Assembly: GCF_000382345.1 (NCBI RefSeq)
Contig: NZ_KB908086.1
Coordinates: 62,001-126,000 of the forward strand
From: Massilia niastensis DSM 21313
Lineage (GTDB): Bacteria; Pseudomonadota; Gammaproteobacteria; Burkholderiales; Burkholderiaceae_D
DNA length: 64,000 nucleotides
Reading direction: 5' to 3'
In this document: positions 41,226 through 50,267 of the stretch, piece after piece
Numbering within the stretch: the stretch's first letter is position 1
Layout of the letters: each line of letters opens with the position of its first letter
Made by a program: the position numbers and the translations under genes
The notes under the pieces: generated by a model
The model's input: the letters and a program-made list of their open reading frames with translations, nothing else
The model's database searches: none
Told to the model about the DNA's origin: nothing

Positions 41226-42548
41226 TTAGGCCGCGATTTTGTTGCTTACAGCAGGTGCAGCCTGGCGCGGCTTGGCGCTCAGTACCAGCAGCACCGTGAT
41301 GCTCATTGCCGCCAGCACCGCGATCGGCGACAGGGCCAGTGCGTGGCTGCCGGTCGAGGCCTTGATCCAGCCGTAGACGTTGACCATCAGTCCGCCTCCG
41401 ATCAGGTTGGAGACGGCATTGATGCCGGCCAGGCCTGCGGCGGCGGAGCCCGGTGCGAGCCAGCCGGTGCTCAGCGCCCAGAACGGACCCTTGAACGAGT
41501 AGACACCGATCAGTACGAAGCTCAGCAGGACGATGGTGGGCAGGAGCGACGAGGTCACCAGGGTGCTCAGCATCCCGACGGCGATCAGCGCCAGCGGGAT
41601 GACGGTATGCCAGCGGCGTTCGTTCTTGCGGTCGGAACGGCGTCCCCACCAGATCATCAGGACCGCCGCCACGGCGTAGGGAACCGAATTCAGCAGGCCG
41701 GTCTCCATCACGCTCAGGCCGAAGGATTTGATCAGCTGCGGCTGCCACACGCCCAGTACCGAGCCGGCGGCGGAGGCGGTCGAGCACACCAGCGCCATCC
41801 CGATGACTTCCTTACTGCGGAACAGTTTCCAGAGCGAGACATGCGCCACCATCTTCTTCTCGGCCCGTTCGCGCTGCATGCGGGCCGCCAGCCATTCGCG
41901 CTGCTCGGCCGTCAACCATGTGGCCTGCTCGGGGCGGTCGGTGAGGTACCACAGGCATGCGATCCCCATCGCGACCGTCGGCAAGCCTTCGAGGATGAAC
42001 AGCCATTGCCATCCGCGCAGGCCCAGCACGCCATCGGCCTGGAGCAGCAGGGCGGACAGGGGTGAGCCGATGAAGCTGGCCATGGGGATGGCGATCATGA
42101 ACATGGCGACGAAGCGGCCCCGGTAGGCGGCGGGAATCCAGAACGTCATGTACAGCATGACGCCAGGGAAGAAGCCTGCTTCGGCCGCGCCCAGCAGGAA
42201 GCGCAGGACGTAGAGCGTGTTCGGACCCTGCACCAGCGCGTTGCTCGCCGAGATCAGGCCCCAGGTGATCATGATCCTGGCGATCCACTTGCGCGCGCCG
42301 AACTTTTGCAGGGCGAGGTTGCTGGGAACCTCGAAAAAGAAATAGGCGATAAAGAACAGGCTGCTGGCGAAGCCGAACATCTGCGGGGTGACGCCGATAT
42401 CGTGGTTCATCTGCAAGGCAGCCATGCCGATGTTGCCGCGGTCGATGAACGCGAGCAGGTAGCATACGATCAGGAAGGGCATCAGGCGCCAGGTGACCCT
42501 GCTGACGGTCTCCTTTTCCAGGGCGTCGTCGTTTTTCATTGTCTTCAT
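41226..42548 (-). CDS. MFS transporter, anion:cation symporter (ACS) type
   Basis: A 440-residue 12-TM carrier. FIDRGNIGMAALQM near 35, LFFIAYFFFEVPSNLALQKFGARKWIAR near 65-92, and AAEAGFFPGVMLYMTFW near 116-132 mark the ACS family that imports organic anions such as tartrate, hexuronates, phthalate or hydroxy-acids. Start at ATG 42548, with GGAGG in good place. It is third in the operon, between the dehydrogenase and tctC, so it may move the same kind of carboxylate as the tripartite system by another mechanism. Confidence 0.9.
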   Translation of the reverse strand: MKTMKNDDALEKETVSRVTWRLMPFLIVCYLLAFIDRGNIGMAALQMNHDIGVTPQMFGFASSLFFIAYFFFEVPSNLALQKFGARKWIARIMITWGLISASNALVQGPNTLYVLRFLLGAAEAGFFPGVMLYMTFWIPAAYRGRFVAMFMIAIPMASFIGSPLSALLLQADGVLGLRGWQWLFILEGLPTVAMGIACLWYLTDRPEQATWLTAEQREWLAARMQRERAEKKMVAHVSLWKLFRSKEVIGMALVCSTASAAGSVLGVWQPQLIKSFGLSVMETGLLNSVPYAVAAVLMIWWGRRSDRKNERRWHTVIPLALIAVGMLSTLVTSSLLPTIVLLSFVLIGVYSFKGPFWALSTGWLAPGSAAAGLAGINAVSNLIGGGLMVNVYGWIKASTGSHALALSPIAVLAAMSITVLLVLSAKPRQAAPAVSNKIAA

Positions 42549-42619
42549 TCTTTTCCTCCAAACTACCTGTCTTCGAATGCGCCCGGATGCGCGCATTCTT
42601 GTTCCGCTACCGGCCAGGC

Positions 42620-43561
42620 TTAACGTGCGAGCTCGTCCAGGATGTTTTGCGCCGCACCGGTGCCCATGCCGACATAGGCATCCGCCGTCACGCCGGCGAT
42701 GTGCGGCGTGAGGATCGCATTCTGCAGGCCGGTGAATTCATGGCCGCCGGTGAAGGGTTCGACCTGGAAGCTGTCGAGTCCTGCGGCGCGCAGCTTGCCG
42801 CTGCGCAGTGCCTCGGCCAGCGCGGCTTCGTCGATCAGGCCGCCCCGGGCCGTGTTGACCACGATGGCCCCATCGCGCATCGTCGCCAGGGTCCCGGCAT
42901 TGATCAGCCTGGCGTTCTGTTGCGTCAGCGGGCAGTGCAGGGACAGCACGTCGGCACTGGCGATGACCTCGTCCAGCTCGCGCAGTGCGATGCCCTCGGG
43001 GACGGCGGTGGCGCAGGGATCGTAGGCCACGACCCGCATGCCCAGCGCGGCGCCGGTGACGGCGACCTGCCGGCCGATGGCGCCCAGCCCGACCAGGCCC
43101 AGCGTCCGTCCCTTCAGTTCCAGGCTCTTGTGGACCGCCTTGTCCCAATGGCCGGCGCGCATGCGACCGTCCAGGTGCACCACGCCCTTGGCGCAGGCCA
43201 GGATCAGGGCCCAGGTGTGTTCGGCGACGGCCGCCGCATTGGCGCCGACGGCGGCCCGGATCGCGATGCTCTGCGCCCTGGCGGCCGCGGCGTCGATATT
43301 GTCGATGCCGGTGCCATGCTTCGAGATCACCCGCAGTCGCCGGGACGCGGCGATGACCCGGGCCGAGATGCGGCCGTAGCGCACGATCAGGGCGACCGGC
43401 TGGAACTGGCGGCACAGGGATTCGAGCAGGTCTTCGCCGCATTCCTTGCCGGCATAGACGACGTCGAAGCCGGACAGCAACTCGAGTGCCTGTGGAGCGA
43501 GGTCGGCCCCGGTCACCAGGATCACGTCCCTGGCGTTGATGGCGGCTGGTCGGGCGCTCAC
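42620..43561 (-). CDS. D-isomer-specific 2-hydroxyacid dehydrogenase
   Basis: A 313-residue NAD-dependent dehydrogenase of the PGDH/SerA-like group. NAD loop GLGAIG (158-163), catalytic Arg239 (NTARGG), Glu268 and His287 (TPHIAG). Interconverts 2-hydroxy and 2-oxo acids. The start overlaps the end of the RraA gene by four bases, so the aldolase and dehydrogenase are co-translated; together they could handle the oxo-acid product of the aldolase. Not SerA itself: the C-terminal regulatory domain is absent. Confidence 0.9.
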   Translation of the reverse strand: MSARPAAINARDVILVTGADLAPQALELLSGFDVVYAGKECGEDLLESLCRQFQPVALIVRYGRISARVIAASRRLRVISKHGTGIDNIDAAAARAQSIAIRAAVGANAAAVAEHTWALILACAKGVVHLDGRMRAGHWDKAVHKSLELKGRTLGLVGLGAIGRQVAVTGAALGMRVVAYDPCATAVPEGIALRELDEVIASADVLSLHCPLTQQNARLINAGTLATMRDGAIVVNTARGGLIDEAALAEALRSGKLRAAGLDSFQVEPFTGGHEFTGLQNAILTPHIAGVTADAYVGMGTGAAQNILDELAR

Positions 43562-44253
43562 GATGCGGCTCCTTCCAGCACCACGCCGGCCTTGCGCAGG
43601 GCGTCGTCGAGCCAGCTCGGGCGCAGTTGTTGACCGCTGCGGATACCCTGGATACGGGCCGTCTCGTCAGCGACTTTCTTCGCGGCCAATTCGACCACGG
43701 CCGGCACCTTGCTGGTTTCGACGACCACGACACCGTCGGCGTCGGCGACGATCAGGTCGCCCGGGTGCACCACCGTGCCGCCGACCGAGATCGGGTGGTT
43801 GACCCGTCCCGGCACCAGCTTGGTCGGACCGTTCGGGTTGGCGCCCACAGCGAACATGGGGAAGCCCAGCTCGCGGATGGCTTCCGTGTCGCGCACCGAG
43901 CCGTAGACGACGACGCCCGCGATTCCCAACGCCATGCATTGGGACACCATGATCTCGCCCATCAGCGCACAGGTTTCATCGCCCTTGCCGTCGATGACCA
44001 GCACGTCGCCGGGCTTGGCCAGCGACATCGCCGCATGGATCATGAGATTGTCGCCGGGACGGACCTCGACGGTCAACGCCGGTCCGGCGATCCGCATGGC
44101 GGGAGCAAGGGGAGCGATCCTGCTGCCGAGGGTGCCGCGGCGGCCGGCCACGTCGGCCAGGATCGAGGCCTGGTAGTGGGCGGCGGCCTTGACCAGGCCG
44201 GAATCGACACGCTCGAAATCACGGATGACGTCTGGAGGGGTGGAATGACTCAT
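43558..44253 (-). CDS. RraA-family protein, probable 4-carboxy-4-hydroxy-2-oxoadipate/HMG aldolase
   Basis: A 231-residue RraA/MenG-fold protein, in the length range of class II HMG/CHA aldolases that split 4-carboxy-4-hydroxy-2-oxoadipate or 4-hydroxy-4-methyl-2-oxoglutarate to pyruvate, also with oxaloacetate decarboxylase activity. Substrate-pocket Arg121 and metal-ligand Asp122 are in YGSVRDTEAI; a GE dyad is at 99-100. First gene of the left tricarboxylate operon and divergent from LysR. Its partner genes are what one would expect if the imported acid is the aldolase substrate (inference). Confidence 0.85.
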   Translation of the reverse strand: MSHSTPPDVIRDFERVDSGLVKAAAHYQASILADVAGRRGTLGSRIAPLAPAMRIAGPALTVEVRPGDNLMIHAAMSLAKPGDVLVIDGKGDETCALMGEIMVSQCMALGIAGVVVYGSVRDTEAIRELGFPMFAVGANPNGPTKLVPGRVNHPISVGGTVVHPGDLIVADADGVVVVETSKVPAVVELAAKKVADETARIQGIRSGQQLRPSWLDDALRKAGVVLEGAAS

Positions 44254-44434
44254 GGTTGATCCTGTAGTAGTTGGGACGGTTGAACCTGCCGTGCCGCCTA
44301 CGTGCGTCTACAGGAGGACCGGCGCAAAAGCGGCCCGGTGTGCGGTCGATGGCGTCTCCTGCCTGGCGCTCGTATCCAGCCTTTCGGCGGCACGGCTTGT
44401 TATGTGAGCCAAGTATAGGAAGAGCGATCTATAA

Positions 44435-44444
44435 TGAATATTCA
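44435..44444. promoter_or_regulatory. TGAATATTCA palindrome between RraA and LysR
   Basis: A 10-base perfect palindrome 38-47 bases before the LysR start in the 228-base spacer shared with RraA copy 1. Fits a LysR-type binding site for autoregulation and control of the left operon. Confidence 0.45.
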
Positions 44445-44481
44445 CTTATTTTTTGAATTCTTAAACTTTCAGGAATAGATC

Positions 44482-45381
44482 ATGGATTTCCGGGATTTGC
44501 GCTACTTCGAGGTGATCGCGACCGAGGCCAACCTGGGGCGCGCCGCGGAACGATTGTTCCGGACCCAGCCGGCGCTGACCAAATGCATCGACCGGCTCGA
44601 GGCGGACCTGGGGGCGCAGCTGTTCGAGAAGAGCGGACGCAACATGCGCCTGACGGCGGCCGGCGCCGTGTTGCTTGCCCGGACGCGCCAGCTCGCGCTC
44701 ATGGTCGAGGACACGTCGCGCGAGATGCAGGAACATGCCAATGGATTGCGGGGAACCCTGCGCGTGGGATGTGTCCCGACGGTCGCCGAACACCTGATGC
44801 CTGTCGTGTTCCAGGAACTCCTGGCGGAAGCGCCCGAGGTGAATGTGGAACTGATGGTGGCCATGAACGATGCCATCCTCGGCGCGCTGCGGGATGGCCA
44901 GCTCGACCTGGTCGTCGGTCCGGTGGTCGACGCCGACGAGGAGCTGGAGTCGGAACAGTTCGCCGAAGACGAGGCCGTTGTCATGACCAGCAAGGATCAT
45001 CCCATTTTCAGGGGCAGCTATACCTTGGAGGATTTGCTCGATTACAAGTGGCTATTGCCCGCGACAACGGTGGCGAGCCGGCAGTTCCTCGACCAGGCCT
45101 TCGCCCGCAAGGGCCTGGCGCGGCCAACCGTCCAGATCGAATCGAACGTCTTGAACATGATTCTTCCGATCATCGAGAAGACGCATCTGCTGGGCTTCGT
45201 GTCGCGCTTCAACCTGCGCTCGGAGAGGGCGAACCTGCGCGAAGTCGAACTGCCCGAAACGACCATGAAGCGCCGGCTCGGGCTCACGTATCGAAAGACG
45301 GGCTATATTTCCCCGGTCATGCAACGGATCTCGGCCATCCTGCGCGCCAAGGGGACCGAGTCATTGGGCGGGCTCGGATAG
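44482..45381 (+). CDS. LysR-family regulator of the left tricarboxylate operon
   Basis: A 299-residue LTTR. HTH at 6-45 (FEVIATEANLGRAAERLF), then CIDRLEADLGAQLFEKSGR, and a ligand-binding domain. The MDFRDLRYFEVIATEANLG start resembles regulators of aromatic and carboxylate catabolism. Divergent from RraA copy 1 and convergent with IclR after a 14-base spacer, so it most simply controls the seven-gene left operon. Confidence 0.9.
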   Translation: MDFRDLRYFEVIATEANLGRAAERLFRTQPALTKCIDRLEADLGAQLFEKSGRNMRLTAAGAVLLARTRQLALMVEDTSREMQEHANGLRGTLRVGCVPTVAEHLMPVVFQELLAEAPEVNVELMVAMNDAILGALRDGQLDLVVGPVVDADEELESEQFAEDEAVVMTSKDHPIFRGSYTLEDLLDYKWLLPATTVASRQFLDQAFARKGLARPTVQIESNVLNMILPIIEKTHLLGFVSRFNLRSERANLREVELPETTMKRRLGLTYRKTGYISPVMQRISAILRAKGTESLGGLG

Positions 45382-45395
45382 GGCCAGGCGAGTAC

Positions 45396-46274
45396 TTAGG
45401 GATTGCGCGCGGCCTGCGCCTCCTGCAGTACGACGATGTGCTTGCTGATCGCGGTGGCTTGCGCCTGCAGTTGCGGCACGATGTTCCCGAGCTCGTCGAT
45501 TTCCTCGCTGGTATTTTGCGTCAACATCAGCAGGCTTCCCGTCACCTCGCCCGACTGCAGCACGATGGGCACTGCCACGCCCAGCATCTTCGTGTTGATC
45601 TTCCCTGTGTGCATCGCGTAGCCATTCTTGCGTATCTGCGACAGCTTGTCCCTGAATTCTTTCCACGTCGACCCAAGTCGCGCATCGGCGATGGCTTCCT
45701 GGCTGGAGAGATAGAGCGACTTGATCGTATGCGCCGGTAGATGCGCAAGGATGGCCTGGGAGCCCGCGCCCTGGAACAAGGGAAACGGGGTGCCGCGGTC
45801 GCGCAGGATCGGCATCGATTCGCTGTCCGTCCGGATGGCGTCGGCACCGGTCTTGTAGATGCACAGGACACGATCGTTGTACAGCGTGCACAACAGCAGC
45901 GCGCGGTTCGCACAATACTGCTGCAGGTTCGACATCGCCAGGGTGCCCGCCACGAACAAGGGGTCGGTCAGGCGCAGCAGGCGCTCCAGCTCGACGATCT
46001 TCGGTCCCAGCGAATAATTTCCTTTGCCCAGCTGCGCAAGAAATCCCGCACTGGACAGCTCCTTCAGGTAGCGGTAGGCCGTGGATTGGCTGACGCCGAA
46101 CAGGGCGGCGACATCCTGCACATGCAAGGTGGTGCGATCGATGTTGAACAGGTCGAGGATGTTCAGGATCTTCGACGACGAACTCGCGGAATTCTCGCGT
46201 TCCGCGGATTTCGGCTCGGACGACAGGGGCGGGGCTGAGTCGTCGGCAGTCAGTGCGACTTTTTCCAGTTTCAT
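45396..46274 (-). CDS. IclR-family transcriptional regulator
   Basis: A 292-residue IclR protein. N-terminal winged helix, about residues 35-90 (ILDLFNIDRTTLHVQDVAAL and STAYRYLKELSSAGFLA), then a GAF-like ligand domain with GTPFPLFQGAGSQAILAHLP in the usual pocket region. ATG 46274 is chosen because upstream Met codons would add sequence rich in Cys/Gly that looks non-coding. Divergent from RraA copy 2 with a 291-base spacer, so it probably represses or activates the right operon. Confidence 0.9.
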   Translation of the reverse strand: MKLEKVALTADDSAPPLSSEPKSAERENSASSSSKILNILDLFNIDRTTLHVQDVAALFGVSQSTAYRYLKELSSAGFLAQLGKGNYSLGPKIVELERLLRLTDPLFVAGTLAMSNLQQYCANRALLLCTLYNDRVLCIYKTGADAIRTDSESMPILRDRGTPFPLFQGAGSQAILAHLPAHTIKSLYLSSQEAIADARLGSTWKEFRDKLSQIRKNGYAMHTGKINTKMLGVAVPIVLQSGEVTGSLLMLTQNTSEEIDELGNIVPQLQAQATAISKHIVVLQEAQAARNP

Positions 46275-46520
46275 CGGTCTTGTTGTGCTTACAAAAATTA
46301 GTCCAGAGCCACCATTGTAGTGGGAGCAGGGAGTCGGGACACCGGCCATCGATATTTTTCCGTCAGTAAACGTACCGCCAGCGCATCCGAGTGTGCACCA
46401 GGATGCCGTGTTGCGCAAACAATTTATCAAAATATGAGAATTAAACTTTTTCTTGATATGTGCGAAAAAACCTCTTAAGATCGATCCAGTTCGAAAAAAC
46501 GATGCCGGACAGGACTGACG

Positions 46521-46534
46521 TTCCGGTCACGGAA
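46521..46534. promoter_or_regulatory. TTCCG-GTCA-CGGAA inverted repeat before RraA copy 2
   Basis: A five-base dyad 32-45 bases before the aldolase start in the IclR/RraA spacer. IclR operators are often short palindromes of this kind; this is only a candidate. The rest of the 291-base spacer is AT-rich (46431-46500) and holds no recognised gene. Confidence 0.3.
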
Positions 46535-46565
46535 ATTCAACCTCCACTTACGAAATGGAAATCAC

Positions 46566-47354
46566 ATGAGCACATCCGACGTCAAGAAAGACTACGAAGA
46601 ATATGCAGAGGCAGGCCGCATCTGGGGCCAGGTGCCGGCTGACCGTATCAAGAAGATCAAGTTCGAGCGCGCCTCCGCGGAGACCGTCGCACGCTTCCTG
46701 GCGCTGCCGGACCTGACGACCACCGTGTCCGACGTGCTGGACTCGCTGGGCATCTGCGGCGTGATCGCGGGCTCCCACATCCCGGCGCTGGTGGCCGGCA
46801 AGAAGATCGTCGGTCCCGCCGTCACGCTGCGCTCGATCCCCGAACGCAAGACGCCGACCCGTGCCTATCTCGACAAGGAGCCGATCAAGATGTCGACGCG
46901 CGAGATCTATTACCTGTCCGAACCCGGCGACGTGCTGGTCGCCGATTTCGGCGGCAACAAGGATGTCTCGAACATGGGCGGACAATCGTGCATGGTGGCG
47001 AAAACCACCGGCTTCGCCGGCGCCATCGTGAATGGCGCGGTGCGCGATCTCCCGGCGATTCGCGAACTCGACTATCCGGTGTGGGCGACCGGCGTGACCC
47101 CGATCACCGGAAAATTCCGGATGGAGGCGATCGAGATCAACGGCCCGGTCACCGTGCACAATATCGTCGTCTATCCGGGCGACCTGATCGTGGCCGATGA
47201 CTCCGGTATCTGCGTGGTGCCTGGCGAACTGGCGGAGCAGGTCGTGACCGAGGCCGAAGCCATCGGCAAGGCGGAAGACACGATGCGCGACCTGATCGCC
47301 AGCAAGGCGCCGCTGAGCGAACTGCGCCCGCTGTTCCGCAAGCGTTACGACTGA
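46566..47354 (+). CDS. RraA-family protein (copy 2), probable aldolase/decarboxylase
   Basis: A 262-residue RraA-fold protein, 31 residues longer than copy 1 and of a clearly different subfamily. The Arg160-Asp161 pair is in VNGAVRDLPAI, with GDVLVADFGG near 121-130 and VYPGDLIVADDSGI near 199. An N-terminal extension (about 40 residues, Lys/Glu-rich) precedes the fold. First gene of the right operon and divergent from IclR. Function as an oxo-acid aldolase or decarboxylase is by family; the substrate may differ from copy 1. Confidence 0.82.
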   Translation: MSTSDVKKDYEEYAEAGRIWGQVPADRIKKIKFERASAETVARFLALPDLTTTVSDVLDSLGICGVIAGSHIPALVAGKKIVGPAVTLRSIPERKTPTRAYLDKEPIKMSTREIYYLSEPGDVLVADFGGNKDVSNMGGQSCMVAKTTGFAGAIVNGAVRDLPAIRELDYPVWATGVTPITGKFRMEAIEINGPVTVHNIVVYPGDLIVADDSGICVVPGELAEQVVTEAEAIGKAEDTMRDLIASKAPLSELRPLFRKRYD

Positions 47355-47446
47355 CCGAAGGCGTCGGGCGGCGTCCTCATGCGCCGCCGGTGCCACGCAA
47401 GTACGCATTACCCTGAAGAACCCTTACGTTTGATGGTGGAACCACG

Positions 47447-48427
47447 ATGAAGAATCTCTTGAAATTTGGCTTTTACCTGGCATGCCTGGTTCCTGTGGCG
47501 GCGGCTTCCGCCCAAGGCGCCGCACACTATCCGTCGATGCCCGTGAAGATCGTCGTTCCATTCGCACCTGGCGGCGGCACGGACGTGATCGCCCGAGTGA
47601 TTGCCCAGAGCCTGAGCAAGCGGCTGGGGCAACCGGTCATCGTGGACAACCGGCCCGGGGCCGGCGGTTCGCTCGGCGCGAGCCTGGTCGCCAACAGCAA
47701 GGCCGATGGCTACACTTTGCTACTCGGCAGCAATGGACCGATTTCGATCAATCCCTCGCTGTACCGAAAGCTGTCGTATTCGCCGACCCGTGACTTTGTC
47801 CCGGTCGCGAACATCGCCTCGGTTCCCTTCCTGATCGTGGCGCATCCATCCCTGCCCGCGAACAACATCGCGGAGCTCGTCAAGCTGGCCAGGAAGACGC
47901 CGGGTGCGATCACCTATGCCTCCCCCGGCAATGGCACGACCAACCACCTCGTCGGCGCGATGATCGAGGCGATGGCGGGCGTCGACATGCTGCACGTGCC
48001 CTATAAGGGCGCTGCCGCGGCGGCGAACGATGTCATCGGCGGACAGGTCGACATCATGTCCGGCGACGCCAATACCCTGCTGCCGATGGTGAAGAGCGGC
48101 AAGCTGAAGGCGCTCGCGGTGACCGGTTCCCACAGGAGCGATGTGCTTCCCAACGTGCCGACCGTCGCCGAAAGCGGGCTGCCGCAGTTCGACGCCACCG
48201 GCTGGTTCGGCCTCTTCGCACCGCGCGCCACCCCGGCCGCGATCACCGCGAAACTGAACCGGGAAGTCAACGAGGTCCTCAAGGACGAAGGCGTCAAGCA
48301 GCGCATCCATGCGCTCGGCGGCGTCGTGAACGGGGGCACGCCGGAAAAATTCCTGGAAATGACCACTGACGAATCCAGGAAGTGGGCCAAGCTCATTAGT
48401 GATCGAAAAATTCCCGTAGAGCAGTAA
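47447..48427 (+). CDS. tctC: Tripartite tricarboxylate transporter substrate-binding protein TctC/Bug (copy 2)
   Basis: A 326-residue Bug protein with signal to about 23 (AASAQG). HYPSMPVKIVVPFAPGGGTD near 26-45, NRPGAGGSLGASLV near 66, SPGNGTTNHLVGAMIE near 163 and HVPYKGAAAAANDVIGGQVD near 184. Same signatures as copy 1 but only moderately similar between them, so ligand specificity may differ. 92 bases after RraA copy 2. Confidence 0.93.
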   Translation: MKNLLKFGFYLACLVPVAAASAQGAAHYPSMPVKIVVPFAPGGGTDVIARVIAQSLSKRLGQPVIVDNRPGAGGSLGASLVANSKADGYTLLLGSNGPISINPSLYRKLSYSPTRDFVPVANIASVPFLIVAHPSLPANNIAELVKLARKTPGAITYASPGNGTTNHLVGAMIEAMAGVDMLHVPYKGAAAAANDVIGGQVDIMSGDANTLLPMVKSGKLKALAVTGSHRSDVLPNVPTVAESGLPQFDATGWFGLFAPRATPAAITAKLNREVNEVLKDEGVKQRIHALGGVVNGGTPEKFLEMTTDESRKWAKLISDRKIPVEQ

Positions 48428-48624
48428 GCCGCCCGCGGCAACGCGCTGTCGCCGGCGTAGCGCTCACCCCTGATTCACTCCTGACCGAATCCACGATGCA
48501 TGCCAACAGGCATGCAGGGGGAGCTTTTTGCCTGAATGTTGCCTGGACCGGGGAAAACCGGGACGCGTCACACCTCGCGAGACGAACAGGCTTTCTCTTA
48601 CATAAAATAATGGAGACAAACATC

Positions 48625-49761
48625 ATGAACAAAGTAGTGGCTTTCCTGGGCTGCGCGGTCATCGCGGGCAGCGCCGCGGCGCAGTCGAGCGTTTCGCTGT
48701 ATGGCATTGCCGACGCCAGCATGAACTACACGGACTACAAGCGCGCCGCCGCCGGCCATCTGCTTGCCGTGGACAGCGGCGGCGGGCAGTCGGCCCGCAT
48801 CGGCTTCCGTGGCAGCGAGAACATCGGCGACGGACTGTCGGCCTTTTACCAGCTCGAGGTCGGCTTCGGGATGGACACCGGCGCCTTGCTGTACAACGGC
48901 AGGCTGTTCGGCCGCCAGGCCATGGTCGGCCTCGACAGCAAGACGCTCGGCGCCATCGCCCTGGGCCGCATCTCGCCATTCTCGGCCGGCGCGGGCGTGT
49001 ACGACATGTGGCGCACGATCGACCCGTTCAAGACGGCGTTCGGCATCGCCGGTTCGAACAATACCTTCTCCGCGGGCGCGATTCGCCTCGATAACGCCGT
49101 CGCCTACAAGACGCCGGTGCTCGGCGGCATCCAGGCCGGCGTCATGTATTCGTTCCAGTCGGCCCTGGCGCCGACGGCGGAAATTCCCGGCAGCCGGAAC
49201 AACACCCGGACGGTGAGCACCGGCCTGAGCTACACGGCCGGGCCTGTGTATGCCGTCATCACGGTTGACATGATCAAGCCGGCGGTCCTGTCCACGGGCC
49301 CGCTGGCAGGTCGTGCCTATCCGACCCAGAAGACCTTGCAGGTGGGAGCCACCTATGACGCCGGGGTCGTGAAGCTCCACGCCGCCTATGCGAAGCAGAA
49401 GGATCACTCGGTGTATTCCCCGATCGCCGAGGAACTCGGCGTCGTGAGCACGGTGGATCCTGCGGCGCGGCCCGATGCGGACACCTACCTGCTGGGCGTC
49501 ACCATCCCGATCCGGCAACACAGCTTCCTGGCCTCGTACCGGCTGCGCGACGGCAAGCCGTTCCGGACGACGGCGACCTCGACCTTCGAAGCCGACCGGC
49601 GCGTCCTTGGCTTTGCCTACCTGTATTCGCTGTCGAAACGCACCCGCCTGTACACCGAACTGGCCGAGTCCAGCGGCAGGAAGTCGATTGCCGAGGGCAT
49701 CGCCGCCACGGATACGTATAACCGGCGTGAATTCCGTCTCGGCATCAATCACACCTTCTAG
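48625..49761 (+). CDS. Outer-membrane porin, neisserial/burkholderial type (copy 2)
   Basis: A 378-residue porin with signal to about 20 (GSAAAQ), start SSVSLYGIADASMNYTDY, RIGFRGSENIGDGLSAFYQLE near 58-78 and terminal strand ending EFRLGINHTF with final Phe. ATG 48625 with GGAGAC upstream is chosen; earlier in-frame Met codons lack a signal. Third gene of the right operon, as the porin is in the left one. Confidence 0.9.
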   Translation: MNKVVAFLGCAVIAGSAAAQSSVSLYGIADASMNYTDYKRAAAGHLLAVDSGGGQSARIGFRGSENIGDGLSAFYQLEVGFGMDTGALLYNGRLFGRQAMVGLDSKTLGAIALGRISPFSAGAGVYDMWRTIDPFKTAFGIAGSNNTFSAGAIRLDNAVAYKTPVLGGIQAGVMYSFQSALAPTAEIPGSRNNTRTVSTGLSYTAGPVYAVITVDMIKPAVLSTGPLAGRAYPTQKTLQVGATYDAGVVKLHAAYAKQKDHSVYSPIAEELGVVSTVDPAARPDADTYLLGVTIPIRQHSFLASYRLRDGKPFRTTATSTFEADRRVLGFAYLYSLSKRTRLYTELAESSGRKSIAEGIAATDTYNRREFRLGINHTF

Positions 49762-49796
49762 GCGACACAGGGCGAGATTCGTTCGTACATCACATC

Positions 49797-50258
49797 ATGC
49801 AGATCAAAAATCAACAGGACTTTTGGGCGGGCCTGCTGTTCACCGCCTTCGGACTCTTGTTCGCCGGCTTCGGCACCCGGTATGCCTTCGGCTCGGCCGC
49901 GGACATGGGCGCCGGTTATTTTCCCACCTTGCTGGGTGTGCTCATGACCCTGATCGGCCTGTTCGTCGCCGCCGGCGCGCTGTCGCCGAAGGCGGAGGAA
50001 CAGAAGGTGAACCGCTTCGCCTGGACCACGCTGCTGCTGGTCCTGGGCTCGGTGGTGCTGTTCGGCCTGCTGCTCGAAGCGCTCGGCCTCGTGCTCTGCA
50101 TCCTGATGGTGGTCGGCGTCTCCAGCTATGCCAGCCATGAATTCTCGTGGAAGGCCGCGATCGCCAACGCGGCCTTCCTGATCGCCCTGAGCCTGTTCGT
50201 CTTCATCTACGCCCTCAAACTGCAGTTTCCCATCTGGCCGGCCGTGTTCAGCGCCTGA
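49797..50258 (+). CDS. tctB: Tripartite tricarboxylate transporter, small membrane subunit TctB (copy 2)
   Basis: A 153-residue TctB with four membrane segments. Begins MQIKNQQDFWAGLLF, with GYFPTLLGVLM near 40 and FVFIYALKLQFPIWPAVF at the end. Same length as copy 1. Nine bases before tctA. Confidence 0.93.
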   Translation: MQIKNQQDFWAGLLFTAFGLLFAGFGTRYAFGSAADMGAGYFPTLLGVLMTLIGLFVAAGALSPKAEEQKVNRFAWTTLLLVLGSVVLFGLLLEALGLVLCILMVVGVSSYASHEFSWKAAIANAAFLIALSLFVFIYALKLQFPIWPAVFSA

Positions 50259-50267
50259 GGATTCACC